A DNA stretch of 64,000 bases, taken from NCBI GenBank assembly GCA_963816925.1, contig CAWFMY010000039.1, positions 1 to 64,000 on the forward strand. Reading direction: 5' to 3'. A model generated the notes under the pieces. The model saw only the letters and a program-made list of their open reading frames with translations. It was not told the DNA's origin and searched no databases. Origin of the DNA: CAIWHR01 sp963816925. GTDB lineage: Bacteria; Pseudomonadota; Gammaproteobacteria; Burkholderiales; Casimicrobiaceae. Positions 38,420-47,918 of the stretch are shown here, one piece after another; the stretch's first letter is position 1; each line of letters begins with the position of its first letter. The translations under genes and the position numbers were made by a program.

Positions 38420-39694
38420 ATGAAGATCGAAATACGCAATGGCCGTGTTGTCGATCCGAAGAACGGCGTCGACCGCGTGACTTCGCTTTTCATCGCCGCC
38501 GGCAAGGTCGCGGCGATCGGCAATGCGCCGGCCGGATGGACCGCCAATCGCACGATCGACGCGAAGGGGCAGGTGGTCGCCCCGGGCTTCATCGACCTGT
38601 CCGCACGGCTGCGCGAGCCCGGCTTCGAGTACAAGGCCACGCTCGAGTCCGAGATGAACGCGGCGGTCGCGGGCGGCGTGACCTGTCTCGCGTGCCCGCC
38701 CGACACCGATCCGCCGCTCGACGAACCCGGCCTCGTCGAAATGCTGAAGCACCGCGCGCGATCGCTGAACCTGGCGCATGTGCACCCGGTCGGCGCGCTC
38801 ACGGTGGGCCTCAAGGGCGCGGATCTCACCGAAATGGGCGAGCTTGCCGAGGCCGGCTGCGTCGCGTTCTCGCAAGCCGAAGCGCCGCTCGTGGACACGC
38901 AGGTGCTGCTGCGTGCGATGCAATATGCGGCGACCTTCGGCCATCGCGTCTGGCTGCGCCCGCAGGACGCGTACCTTGCGCGCGGCGGCGTCGCGCACGA
39001 CGGCGAAGTTGCGACACGCCTCGGGCTCGCCGCCATTCCGTCGTCGGCCGAGACGATCGGGCTGGCGACGATCTTCGCGCTGGTCCGCGAAACGGGCGCG
39101 CGCGTGCACCTTTGCCGCCTGTCGACCGCCGACGGGGTGGCGATGGTGCGCGCCGCGAAGAGGGAACAGCTTCCCGTGACGTGCGACGTCGCGGTGCATC
39201 ACCTGCATCTGTGCGACGTCGACATCGGCTGGTTCGACGCGCAATGCCGCCTCGTCCCGCCGCTGCGCGGCACGCGCGACCGCGCCGCGCTGCGCGCCGG
39301 CCTTGCCGATGGCACGATCGACCTCGTCTGCTCCGACCACACGCCCGTGGACGACGACGCGAAACAACTGCCCTTCGCCGAAGCGGAGCCCGGCGCGACG
39401 GGCCTCGAGCTTCTGCTGCCGCTCACGCTCAAATGGGCGGCCGCCGACAAGGTTCCGCTGCCCGCGGCGCTCGCGCGCATCACCGCGCATCCGGCCGCCG
39501 TCCTCGGGATCGACGCGGGTCATCTCGCGGTTGGCGGCGCGGCGGATATCGCGATCTTCGATTCCGACGCGCACTGGACGGTCGAGGCGCGGGCCCTCGA
39601 GAGCCAGGGCAAGAACACGCCGTTCATCGGCCTCGAGGTCCCCGGCAGGGTCGCGACGACGCTGGTCGGCGGGCAGGTCGTCTACGAGCGCTGA
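38420..39694 (+). CDS. pyrC: Dihydroorotase-like PyrC' (probably catalytically inactive ATCase partner)
   Basis: 424 residues with the amidohydrolase fold: NGRVVDPKNGVDRV at the start, AHPAAVLGIDAGHLAVGGAADIAIFD at the end. Active dihydroorotases carry an HxH metal motif after VxPGFID (DxHxHxREPG). Here it reads DLSARLREPG, so both metal histidines are missing, while the arginine and REPG are kept. SDHTPVDDD remains. This matches the PyrC' (PyrX) proteins of pseudomonads, which stabilise aspartate transcarbamoylase instead of catalysing. It follows pyrB after the double repeat. A separate active pyrC should exist elsewhere. Confidence 0.85.
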   Translation: MKIEIRNGRVVDPKNGVDRVTSLFIAAGKVAAIGNAPAGWTANRTIDAKGQVVAPGFIDLSARLREPGFEYKATLESEMNAAVAGGVTCLACPPDTDPPLDEPGLVEMLKHRARSLNLAHVHPVGALTVGLKGADLTEMGELAEAGCVAFSQAEAPLVDTQVLLRAMQYAATFGHRVWLRPQDAYLARGGVAHDGEVATRLGLAAIPSSAETIGLATIFALVRETGARVHLCRLSTADGVAMVRAAKREQLPVTCDVAVHHLHLCDVDIGWFDAQCRLVPPLRGTRDRAALRAGLADGTIDLVCSDHTPVDDDAKQLPFAEAEPGATGLELLLPLTLKWAAADKVPLPAALARITAHPAAVLGIDAGHLAVGGAADIAIFDSDAHWTVEARALESQGKNTPFIGLEVPGRVATTLVGGQVVYER

Positions 39695-39716
39695 TTCCAT
39701 CGACAAGGAGGGCGAC

Positions 39717-40596
39717 ATGAATCCCGATCACGGGCAGGACATCCACGGCATGCTGCCGGAGAAGGAGATCGACCGCCGCGATTTCATCTGGTCGGCGCTT
39801 GGCGCAAGCGCCGCGCTGGCGCTCGCGCAATCGGCATCGGGGCAGACCGTCGTCACCGACGCCAAGGGCATCGTCGCTTCCGACATCTCGATTCCGACCG
39901 CCACCGGCAACCTGCGCGGCTATCGCGCGATGCCGGACAAGGACGGACCGTTTCCGGTGGTGCTCGTCGCAGCCGAAGTCTTCGGCCTCAATCCGTACAT
40001 GAAGGACGTCTGCCGGCGCCTCGCGAAGGTCGGGTACTACGCGATCGTGCCGGACCTCTACACGCGAAAGGCCGATCTCACGACGTATATCGAACATCGC
40101 CGACATCATTCCCATCGTCAACGCCAAGTACGACACGGAGCTCGTTTCCGACTACGACGCGACCGTCGAGTTCGCGCGCGCGAGCGGGAAGGCCGACGTC
40201 GCGCGGATGGCGATAACCGGCTTTTGCCGCGGCGGGCGCACGACGCTCGTCTACGCGGCAGCCAACCCGAAGCTCAAGGCCGCGGCCGCGTGGTACGGGT
40301 CCGTCGGCGGGAACGTCAGCGAGCCGATGCCGCGCACGGCGATGGATCGCGTGGCCGAGATCAAGGTCCCGACGCTGGGCCTGTACGGCGCCAAGGACGC
40401 GGGCATTCCCGTGGACCAGGTCGAGAAATTCTTCGCGGCGCTGAAGGCCGCGGGAACACCCGCCGAATTCGTGATGTATCCGGAGGCCGGGCACGGCTTC
40501 CACGCCGACTTCCGCTCGGCTGACTATCGCAAGGCGGACGCGGAAGACGCCTGGTCGCGCATGCTCGCGTGGTTCAGGAAGTACGGCGCGGTCTAG
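39717..40596 (+). CDS. Dienelactone-hydrolase family protein with Tat-type signal, one apparent frameshift
   Basis: About 292 residues of the alpha/beta-hydrolase fold. The N-terminus has a twin-arginine-like signal (IDRRDFIWSALGASAALALAQSASG), so export is likely. The nucleophile cysteine is in ITGFCRGGRTTLVYAA, the acid in YGAKDAGIP and the histidine in YPEAGHGFHAD. The frame breaks at 40090-40100, after LTTYI, and resumes as NIADIIPIVNAKYDTELVSDYDA, implying one extra base. GAGGGCGAC precedes ATG 39717. The substrate is unknown; family members open lactones or act as carboxyl esterases. Confidence 0.82.
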
Positions 40597-40605
40597 GCTT
40601 TCAGG

Positions 40606-41241
40606 ATGGCAACACAAGACAAGCCTATCGCGACGCCGCCTTCGCTTCCGGCCAATCTCGTCGCCGTCGCGCATCAGGTGACGGCGACCGAGCGCGCGGC
40701 GCGCGTTGGCCATTCCGGCGCCATTGTCTGGCTCACCGGCCTGCCGGGTTCCGGCAAGTCGACGCTTGCGATGGCGCTGGAGCGGGCGCTGTTCGATCTC
40801 GGATGGCAGGTCTACACGCTCGACGGCGACAACGTGCGGCGGGGTCTCAATGCCGACCTGGGGTTTTCACCGCAGGACCGACAGGAGAATATCCGGCGCA
40901 TCGGCGAGGTCGCGGCGCTGTTCGCCGACGCCGGCGCCGTCTGCATCACGGCGTTCATTTCGCCCTACCGTGAAGACCGCGCGCGGGCGCGCGCCGCCGC
41001 CGGGCAGCGCCGCTTCTTCGAAGTGCACGTGAATTCGCGCCTCGCGACCTGCGAGCGCCGGGACCCGAAGGGGCATTACCGCAAGGCGCGCGCCGGCCTG
41101 CTGAAGGATTTCACCGGCGTGGACGCGCCCTACGAAGCACCCGCGAATCCCGACATCGCGATCGATACGGAGACGCAGGATGTCGGCGCGAGCGTCTCGC
41201 AGCTGCTCGCGTTCGTGGTCGCGGCCTGCCGCACGCAATAG
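40606..41241 (+). CDS. cysC: Adenylylsulfate (APS) kinase
   Basis: 211 residues. It phosphorylates APS to PAPS in sulfate assimilation or sulfation. The P-loop GLPGSGKSTLAMALE lies near residues 45-59, then YTLDGDNVRRGLNADLGFS, the APS-binding region, and AFISPYREDRARAR. FEVHVNSRLATCERRDPKGHYRKARAG completes the kinase. The sulfurylase genes usually beside cysC are not in this window. It starts nine bases after the hydrolase gene. Confidence 0.92.
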   Translation: MATQDKPIATPPSLPANLVAVAHQVTATERAARVGHSGAIVWLTGLPGSGKSTLAMALERALFDLGWQVYTLDGDNVRRGLNADLGFSPQDRQENIRRIGEVAALFADAGAVCITAFISPYREDRARARAAAGQRRFFEVHVNSRLATCERRDPKGHYRKARAGLLKDFTGVDAPYEAPANPDIAIDTETQDVGASVSQLLAFVVAACRTQ

Positions 41242-41259
41242 GCCGCTTTCGACGCCTTG

Positions 41260-41493
41260 CTACTGGCGGCCGCCGCCACCCTGCGGAATATAGATCTGCT
41301 GGTTCCGCGAGAAGTCGTCGATGGTGCTCTTGTCCGTGGTCTTCGTGGCCGCGGTCCTGTCCTTGACCGGAATGCGGCTGCCGGTGACGGTCACCTTGTC
41401 CTCATCATCGGTCGCGGCGCTTTTCGTGTTGGTCGTCGAGCATCCGGCCACCAGCACGGCAGCGAGCGCGGCAAGATAGACATACTGCTTCAT
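41260..41493 (-). CDS. Small hypothetical lipoprotein
   Basis: 77 residues. A lipoprotein signal ends in the lipobox LVAGC (ALAAVLVAGCSTTNT), so it should be anchored to a membrane after lipidation. The mature part of about 60 residues is polar with no recognised domain (DKVTVTGSRIPVKDRT). The text VTVTGSRIP resembles the start of some TonB-dependent receptors, probably by chance. Start 41493 was chosen to begin at MKQYVY. It converges with cysC, leaving 18 bases between stops. Confidence 0.7.
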   Translation of the reverse strand: MKQYVYLAALAAVLVAGCSTTNTKSAATDDEDKVTVTGSRIPVKDRTAATKTTDKSTIDDFSRNQQIYIPQGGGGRQ

Positions 41494-41549
41494 CGTCAAA
41501 ACTCCCGGAATTTGGGCCACCCACGGCGGCGAACCGCGATTTTATCCGA

Positions 41550-41565
41550 GCTCGCCTGGGCGAGC
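41550..41565. promoter_or_regulatory. Perfect inverted repeat upstream of the lipoprotein gene
   Basis: GCTCGCC-TG-GGCGAGC at 41550-41565. Read on the minus strand it falls between a weak TGGCTC and a TAAAAT 17 bases apart, so it lies in the spacer of a possible promoter for the lipoprotein gene. It could be an operator or a chance G/C palindrome. Confidence 0.3.
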
Positions 41566-41658
41566 CAGTCGGGCAATTGTTACATTTGTTACGGGGATGC
41601 TCCGTACGATCACCACGGCGCGAGCAGGGTTTGATAAGCGATTGATTTCGCGGGGCGG

Positions 41659-42243
41659 TTACACTTTCCGCGGGAGGCGGCCGAGCAGGTGGAACTCGGC
41701 GTTGGGGCGCATGCCGATCACGTTGGCCATCCGGTTCGAAAGCGCAAAGAACGCCGCGATCGCGCCGATGTCCCAGATGTCCTCGTCGGAGAAGCCGTGC
41801 GCGCGCAGCGCGGAAAAATCCTCGTCCACGATTTCCACGCTGCGCAGCGCGACCTTGAGCGCGAACGCGAGCATCGCCTTCTGCCGCGGCGTGATGTCGG
41901 CTTTGCGATAGTTCACCGCGACCTGGTCGGCGACCAGCGGGTCCTTCGCGTAGACGCGCAGGATCGCGCCGTGCGCGACGATGCAATAGAGGCAATCGTT
42001 GGCGCCGGACGTGGCGACGACGATCATCTCGCGCTCGGCCTTCGTGAGTCCGCCTTCCTTCAGCATGAGCGCGTCGTGATAGGCGAAGAACGCGCGGAAC
42101 TCGTCGGGTCGATGCGCCAGCGTCAGGAAGACGTTGGGGATGAACCCCGCCTTCTCCTGGACTTCCAGCATTCGCGCGCGAATGTCGTCGGGCAGGTCTT
42201 CGAGTTTCGGGACCGGGTAGCGGCTGATCGGAAGGGCGTCCAT
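41659..42243 (-). CDS. AhpD/carboxymuconolactone decarboxylase-type peroxidase-related protein
   Basis: 194 residues, all-helical AhpD fold. The redox motif is NDCLYCIVAHGAILR, a CxxC followed by the conserved His. KAGFIPNVFLTLAHRPDEFRAFF and AMLAFALKVALRS match the 'peroxidase-related enzyme' group. These proteins usually reduce peroxides or support peroxiredoxins through the CxxC pair. ATG 42243 was chosen because the family start (MDALPISRYPVPKLEDLP) lies there; the frame extends upstream without homology. It stands alone. Confidence 0.82.
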   Translation of the reverse strand: MDALPISRYPVPKLEDLPDDIRARMLEVQEKAGFIPNVFLTLAHRPDEFRAFFAYHDALMLKEGGLTKAEREMIVVATSGANDCLYCIVAHGAILRVYAKDPLVADQVAVNYRKADITPRQKAMLAFALKVALRSVEIVDEDFSALRAHGFSDEDIWDIGAIAAFFALSNRMANVIGMRPNAEFHLLGRLPRKV

Positions 42244-42473
42244 GATTGCGTATGTTTGCTGAATGGGTCGTCGCCGAAGAAGCTGCAATTGAACCATATT
42301 GCAACCCGCGACCGCCATCGACCGATTGAGTCTCGCCCCAGATGCCGGACGAAGAGGGATCGCCGCAGGTCCCCGAAGAGCAGTTCAGACCGAAGATAGG
42401 GTGATTGACGGTCGATTCATCGCCGTCACGTTCGTAGCGCCAGGTTCGCACTCGACCGAACACCGGAATCACC

Positions 42474-44390
42474 TCAGCGAACCGCGACCACATCGGACTC
42501 GTTGGCATCGCGGCGCAGGACGAATTCGCAGATCTGTTTTGGCGGAATCGGGCGACTGACGAGGTATCCCTGAACCTCGTCACAATCGCGCTCTCGCAAG
42601 AAGCGGAGCTGGTCCTCCGTCTCGACGCCTTCCGCCACGACTTTCAAGCGCAGGTTATGCGCCATCGCAATCACGGCGGAGACGATCGCCGCGTCATCGG
42701 CGTCCACCGGGACCTCTCTGATGAACGACCGGTCGATCTTCACACTCTCGATTGGAAATTTCTTGAGCCGTGCGAGCGATGAATAGCCGGTGCCGAAATC
42801 GTCGATCGAAATGTGTACGCCCATCCTTCGGATCTCAAGCAGCGTCTCGGCGGCGCGTTCGGGGTGCGCCATCATCATGCTTTCGGTGATCTCCAACTCG
42901 AGCAGATCAGGGTGCAGCCCGGTCTGGGCAAGGGCGTGCGCGACTTCGATCACGAGTCCGCCATCGATGAACTGTCGGGCTGAGAGGTTGACCGCGACGC
43001 GGATAGGGCCTGGCCCCTCGGCACGCCACCGACACGCCTGCGCACACGCTTCGTGCAGTACCCAGCGGGCGATCTGGCGAATGAGGCCGGATTCCTCTGC
43101 GAGCGGGATGAATGCGTCCGGCAGCACGAGGCCGCGCTCAGGGTGCTGCCAGCGGACCAGCGCCTCGACGCCGGTCAGCGCGCCGGTCCGGAGCGACACC
43201 TTCGGCTGGTAGAGCAGCGTCAGCTGGTGGTCGTCGAGGGCGCGGCGAAGTGCCGCCCCGAGAACCATTCGCTCCGCCGAAGGCCGGGCGCCCACCTCGC
43301 CGGCGAACGCGAGGCTGTTGCCACCGGATTCCTTTCCGCGATACATCGCGACGTCCGCGTTCTTCAGCAGGGTTGCCGCGTCCTCGCCGTCGCTGGGGAA
43401 CATCGCGACGCCGATGCTCGCACCGAGTCTGCATTCCTGCCCGTGCAACACGATCGGCTCGGACAGCGCTTCCAGCAGGCGTAACCCGAACTCGTTGACG
43501 TCGACCTGATTCGTGACGTCTTCGGCGAGCACGATGAACTCGTCACCCCCCAGCCGGGCGACCGTGTCGGCGTCCCTGATCGTCTTCTTCAGGCGCCCCG
43601 CCATCACCTTGAGCACTTCATCACCGGAAATGTGACCGAATGCATCGTTGACGTCCTTGAATCGGTCGAGATCCACGAACAACAGGGCGATTGCACGATC
43701 ATGGCGACGCGCGACGGCGAGCGCGTGATTCAGCCGCTCGAAGAATGCGTGTCGGTTGTACAGACCCGTCATCGGGTCGAGGCGGGCGAGCCGGCTCCTC
43801 TTGGCCTCGATCAACGTCTGCTTCGTGATGTCGCGCCCGATGCCGCGATATCCGACGAATGTGCCGTTCTCGGCGAAGACGGGTTCGCCGCTGATCGACA
43901 CATAGCAGGCACCGCCGTCTTGCCGTGGCTGGCGCAGAACGACGTCGTGAAACGTTTCGTGCGCGTTGAGACGCCGTTTGTGCGCATCCCATCCACCTTC
44001 CGGCGGCTCGACCTGCGGCAACTGCCAACACGTTCGACCGAGACATTTCTCGATGGTCGATCCGACGGAGTCCGTGAGATTGCCGCCGATCGCGGTGAAG
44101 CGGAACTGCGCATCCTGGTCCCAGTGCCAGTCCGAACCGAGCAACGTGAGACTGTGGAATCGTGCCTCGCTTGCGATCAGCGCCGCCATCCGACCGCGCG
44201 GATTCACCTCGGGCGTGTTCTCGCGTCGCGGTGCCTGGTCTCGAAGCGGCAATTCCGGCACCCACTTGTCATGTGCCGACGCGTAGGCGTAGCGTGTCTC
44301 ACTCCCCGCTGCGACGATTTCCGGCGCACGACCGGCGTCGTGGCCGAACCACCGCAGAGGGCGACGCAGCAGGTTACGCAGCGGATCCAC
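42474..44390 (-). CDS. PAS-GGDEF-EAL cyclic-di-GMP enzyme
   Basis: 638 residues with no membrane segment. A PAS-type sensor (about 75-200, ending YRGIGRDITKQTLIEAKR) precedes a GGDEF domain with ARLGGDEFIVLAED intact, then an EAL domain with GVEALVRWQHPERG, NLSARQF, ELEITESMMM, IDDFGTGYSSLARLKKFPI, KIDRSFI and VVAEGVETEDQL. Both active sites look complete, so it could make and break cyclic di-GMP; in such hybrids one activity often dominates, and this cannot be told from sequence. It may influence the type IV pilus and surface functions in this window, but no physical link is seen. Confidence 0.9.
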   Translation of the reverse strand: MDPLRNLLRRPLRWFGHDAGRAPEIVAAGSETRYAYASAHDKWVPELPLRDQAPRRENTPEVNPRGRMAALIASEARFHSLTLLGSDWHWDQDAQFRFTAIGGNLTDSVGSTIEKCLGRTCWQLPQVEPPEGGWDAHKRRLNAHETFHDVVLRQPRQDGGACYVSISGEPVFAENGTFVGYRGIGRDITKQTLIEAKRSRLARLDPMTGLYNRHAFFERLNHALAVARRHDRAIALLFVDLDRFKDVNDAFGHISGDEVLKVMAGRLKKTIRDADTVARLGGDEFIVLAEDVTNQVDVNEFGLRLLEALSEPIVLHGQECRLGASIGVAMFPSDGEDAATLLKNADVAMYRGKESGGNSLAFAGEVGARPSAERMVLGAALRRALDDHQLTLLYQPKVSLRTGALTGVEALVRWQHPERGLVLPDAFIPLAEESGLIRQIARWVLHEACAQACRWRAEGPGPIRVAVNLSARQFIDGGLVIEVAHALAQTGLHPDLLELEITESMMMAHPERAAETLLEIRRMGVHISIDDFGTGYSSLARLKKFPIESVKIDRSFIREVPVDADDAAIVSAVIAMAHNLRLKVVAEGVETEDQLRFLRERDCDEVQGYLVSRPIPPKQICEFVLRRDANESDVVAVR

Positions 44391-44731
44391 GATGGGTGGC
44401 GAACGTCACCGACGCTGGCCCGGCAAGGTCAATTTGAGCGGGAAAATTGTCCGCATGGCTCCGGCGCGGAACGCAATCGGCGTTCGGCGAGCGCAAGCCC
44501 GCTCCAGGGCCGGGCTGTCGGCTGCCTGTCTCGTCGGCAGGAATCTGAATTTGCATGGTTACGGTTCCCAACCATCACTGTAGACGCAACAATCGGGCCA
44601 GAGGGGTCGCCCGCCCGCGAGGGGCTACGCCTTCAACCGTTTTGGCCCGTGCGCGAACAACCGCTACCGAATTTCGCCGGCATTTGTACTTCGCGCTCGC
44701 CATGCGCCGTTGATGGCGTCGCCGCGTACTC
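44391..44731. other. Intergenic region, no gene seen
   Basis: 341 bases upstream of the GGDEF/EAL gene and downstream of the broken gene at 44732. No frame with convincing protein character was found on either strand. It contains caatttgagcgggaaaattgt (about 44431-44452), an AT-rich patch on the promoter side of the GGDEF/EAL gene, without clear promoter boxes. Confidence 0.4.
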
Positions 44732-46570
44732 CTAGGTGGGCGGAATGGCAGATGCGCGGGGTCTTGCGGGGATATCGGGCGAGCCTGCGGCGCGACCTGT
44801 CGACTTCGCGCCGTTCGACGCTTGCACCTTTTCGATCACCGTGAACGGGCTCTGGATGAACTCGAACTGTTGCTGGATCGGATCGTTGAGACGCAGCACG
44901 TAGGTTGCGTTGGAAGACAATAGCCTCAAGACACAATCGCTTCGTGAAATCGCGCGCCGGTAGAAGCAACGTCTTGATGGGCATTGTCGGGCGCAGCTCG
45001 CTTGGCGGGAGGTAGAGCGCGGCAAAGCATCTGTGCGTCGAATCCGCGGACTCATCGACCGATGAGTTGGCGGCTCGATCGGCTACCAGCTTCACGAAGC
45101 GCGGCCCGCGCCCAAGGTGCTCGACACCGATCTCGACGTAATCGACCATCAGCCGCCGGAGCCGGCGCACGACGGTCACGGACCAGGGACTGCTCTCGTC
45201 TTCGCGAATGGCAATCAACGACCCTGGTATTACGCGATTCAGATCGTCGATCTTCCCACGCAAGCGGGAGCCGGAATCGCTGTGGTCCTTGACCTGCCAG
45301 ACCATCGGCGCCGCGTCTCGATCGTCCGCGCTGGACGGGGGCATCAAAGTTATCGCCGCCCCCGCGTCCATCACGGGCGAATATGTCTTCACGGCGAGAG
45401 ACGTGATCGTGATTCCGTCCGTTTGCGGCTCCGAGGTCCCTGCAGCCTTGCTGCGCGCCTTCGCGTCTTTGCGCAACACCTGAATGATGTTGGATAAGCC
45501 GATTATTGCCTGAACCGTCTGGGCGACACGCTTGCGCTCCCCACGACGCGCAAGGACGATGGGACTCGGATCGAACGTGGTCTTGAGCTTCTTCAGCAAC
45601 ACGACCTGTCCGGCGCGCTCCGCCGGGGTCAAGGTGTTGCGCACGGAGGTCGACTCCTGCAGCGACTCGCGCTGTTCGTCGATCAATGCCAGCAGGGGAG
45701 AAGGGTCCAGAAACAGGGAATTGCCGGCTTCCATGGAAACCGTGCGTTGGAGACCGTCGGTACCCTCGAGATTGACGGCAAATCCCCTTGGTGCGACATG
45801 GTGCCCCGCCGGTGCTTCGTGCGGGTGCAAGTGCACGATCTTGCACCATTGGCCAAACCAGCCGTCGGCCCACAGTGCCTCGCGCGGCGAGAACTGCCCA
45901 TTGTTCATCACGTCGAGCAGCAGAATTCGGACGTACAGCTGACCCGGCGTCGTCGCCGATTTCGTGCTTGTCGCCAGTTTTCGACTCTGCAACGCTTTGC
46001 GTGGTCCAGCCCCGCATTTGGGCGAACCGATAGGTTTCGTGGAGTTCCTTCCACTGCTCGGGGATCCGTTTCTTGTATCGAATAAAACGCAGGAGGAACT
46101 CGATTCGTCGGTGAAAGAATAGCCGGCCGACAACGGAGTGTGCGTGGGCAAGGAAGTAGACGTCGGAAGTGTTCTCCAGGAGTCCCAAGAAATGCTCGTA
46201 CGCTAGATGGAAGGTCTGGCTCAGGCGCAACGCGGAAACCCAGACCCTTCGTTCGAACGAACGCGACTGCCCGTTGCCTTCGACGTATCGGGTCAGCAAT
46301 TGCGTGCTGATGCGCTTCGCGCGCTGGTCGAGTCCGAGCAGCGCGTCAAGCTGGTCCGCTCGCGGCTGGTTGCTTTCCAGAATCCCGGGAATCGCGTCGC
46401 ACACCGACTGTCTGCGCATTGATCGGGTCTTCGCCCGGCAACGAACGCCAAAGGGCGTCCGCCCCCAAACCGTCGCGTGCACGACTGGATTTGATGGTGC
46501 CAACGAGTGTGACAGTGTCAGCGTGACCCATGCGTAGCGTTTCGGGAGCGTCCGGACTCGAGTTGCGCAT
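44732..46570 (-). pseudogene. Broken large hypothetical gene (possible PilZ-type c-di-GMP protein)
   Basis: Pieces of one protein of about 610 residues occur in successive frames. LGADALWRSLPGEDPINAQTV leads into CDAIPGILESNQPRADQLDALLGLDQRA near 46420. From HEIGDD it shifts near 45955 to PGQLYVRILLLDVMNNGQFSPREALWADGW and a long middle region, then near 44950 to SDCVLRLLSSNATYVLRLNDPIQQQFEF and the end. The pieces join in order with no gap, so one gene is certain to me. The family is not recognised with confidence; the C-terminal half has the feel of betaproteobacterial PilZ-type proteins. The start is uncertain (ATG 46570 or 46531). Lower GC than its neighbours. Confidence 0.5.
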
Positions 46571-46819
46571 GCAAGGTTCATGCCGACAGTCCCAGGGCAG
46601 ATCTCGGCACCTGTTTGCCAACGGTCGCGCATACGGCTCGAATGATCGCCAAAGGGCCGTCTCGCGGACCCGGACGTTCGATCCGGAGCGTGTCGGCGAC
46701 CTCTATTCGTCGGATTTGGTATGCGATTTGCTCTGCGTCGATGCCACCGCGCCACGCAAGTTGAGGTGTACAAGTCAACCGGTCTCACTTTTATCGCCAA
46801 GAGTGCAAGGATTGCCGTC

Positions 46820-47047
46820 ATGAAACCCGTCTCTTCGGAGTCCGTCTGCATTGCATCGCTGCCGCGATGCGGCCGCTGCATTTGGTGGATGGGACGTCGC
46901 GTTCGCAACAACGACAAGAAGACGGTTAGCTTTTCCATCAGCGGCCTTTGTTCGAACGTGAAGGCGCCTCCAGATCTCGCGAATCGCCAGGTCCACTACC
47001 TCGATGGCGGCAACTGTCCGCAGTTCAAGCACTGGAAGGACGAATAG
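46820..47047 (+). CDS. Small cysteine-containing hypothetical protein
   Basis: 75 residues beginning MKPVSSESVCIASLPRCGRC. Cysteines at CIASLPRCGRC, GLCSNV and GGNCPQF suggest a small metal-binding or disulfide protein. The end YLDGGNCPQFKHWKDE looks protein-like rather than random. No signal peptide or family is recognised. Base use is less G/C-biased than in the core genes. It lies in a poorly conserved stretch upstream of the broken gene, on the opposite strand. It may be real or a remnant. Confidence 0.35.
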   Translation: MKPVSSESVCIASLPRCGRCIWWMGRRVRNNDKKTVSFSISGLCSNVKAPPDLANRQVHYLDGGNCPQFKHWKDE

Positions 47048-47414
47048 CGCGCGGATCGAACTCACCGACGACTTGCCACCTTGTCGCCTTCACAGTCGCG
47101 GCAATTACGTCACCGACAGCACGGGCGGTTACCGCACGTTCGTCACCCAAGCCTTCGGCCCTGACTGGAATCCGGTCGCCGAGTGAATGCAACCCCTCGA
47201 GGCGCGAAGTGTCGAAAGTGACGCGGGTGCGGAATTGCGGCCCGTTCGAGCGTCTGGCGGGTGTCCCCTTTCGGATCCGCCAGGTCGCGAATCACGACTC
47301 GGTTCCGCGTGACGCGCGAAGATACGCAGGATGGCGCAATCGCGCTACGATATTCGGCTGGCGCCTGGCCGCGGCGGCCGGGCTGCCGTTTCCCTCTCAC
47401 CGAGCGAGGATGAC
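47048..47414. other. Intergenic region with a possible coding remnant
   Basis: 367 bases between the small cysteine protein and the lipoprotein gene. A short plus-strand frame ending at 47186 closes with GGYRTFVTQAFGPDWNPVAE, which looks protein-like, but its beginning overlaps the previous gene in another frame and no family is recognised. Nothing else is supported. Confidence 0.3.
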
Positions 47415-47816
47415 ATGCCCGATATTTCTGAGCGACGATTGCGCCTCTCGCTGGTCGCCACCGTTCTGTGTCTCGCGTGCGGCTGTGCCGGTCCTCCGCA
47501 AGCCGGCAGCGAGGGGCGCACTGCCCCCGTGCAGGTCAACGCGGCGAACCCGTATGTCGGAAAACCCTACGAAGTCGTCGCTCCTCTCTGGGCCGATTCG
47601 TGGCGAACGGCTTTGCGTCTTCCGACCTATCCGACGCGGGAGGAGGCCATCGGTGCTTTGCAGGCGGAAGCGGCGCGCCTGAACGCGGACGCGCTGATCA
47701 GCGTGAGTTGCCTGGATCAGGGCCGTTCGACGTGGTTCAACAGCAATGACGCCCGGTTTCCTTTGCTACGGAGTCGCGATCCGGGTCGGACGAAGCCAGG
47801 GTTGATCAGGGATTGA
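47415..47816 (+). CDS. Small hypothetical lipoprotein, probable frameshift near the C-terminus
   Basis: 133 residues as read. A signal sequence (RLRLSLVATVLCLACGC) suggests lipidation at a cysteine in CLACGC. The mature part includes YPTREEAIGALQAEAARLNADALISVSCLDQGRSTW. After SNDARF the written frame gives an unrelated tail. One base over it reads LCYGVAIRVGRSQG and stops at 47803-47805, the more natural ending for proteins of this type. An indel near 47755-47763 is likely. ATG 47415 is preceded by GAGCGAGGA. Function unknown. Confidence 0.6.
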   Translation: MPDISERRLRLSLVATVLCLACGCAGPPQAGSEGRTAPVQVNAANPYVGKPYEVVAPLWADSWRTALRLPTYPTREEAIGALQAEAARLNADALISVSCLDQGRSTWFNSNDARFPLLRSRDPGRTKPGLIRD

Positions 47817-47918
47817 TCGACGTTGGGAACAAAAGCCCGCATCGCGCTCCGGCGGATCCTCCGCGGGGCGACACATTACGCGAGTCCGGTCCAACGCTCC
47901 ACCTTCCGGGGAATGCAA

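Noticed and set aside
44391..47816. A prophage or insertion element explaining the lower-GC stretch
   Set aside because: I found no integrase, transposase, terminal repeats or phage structural genes.
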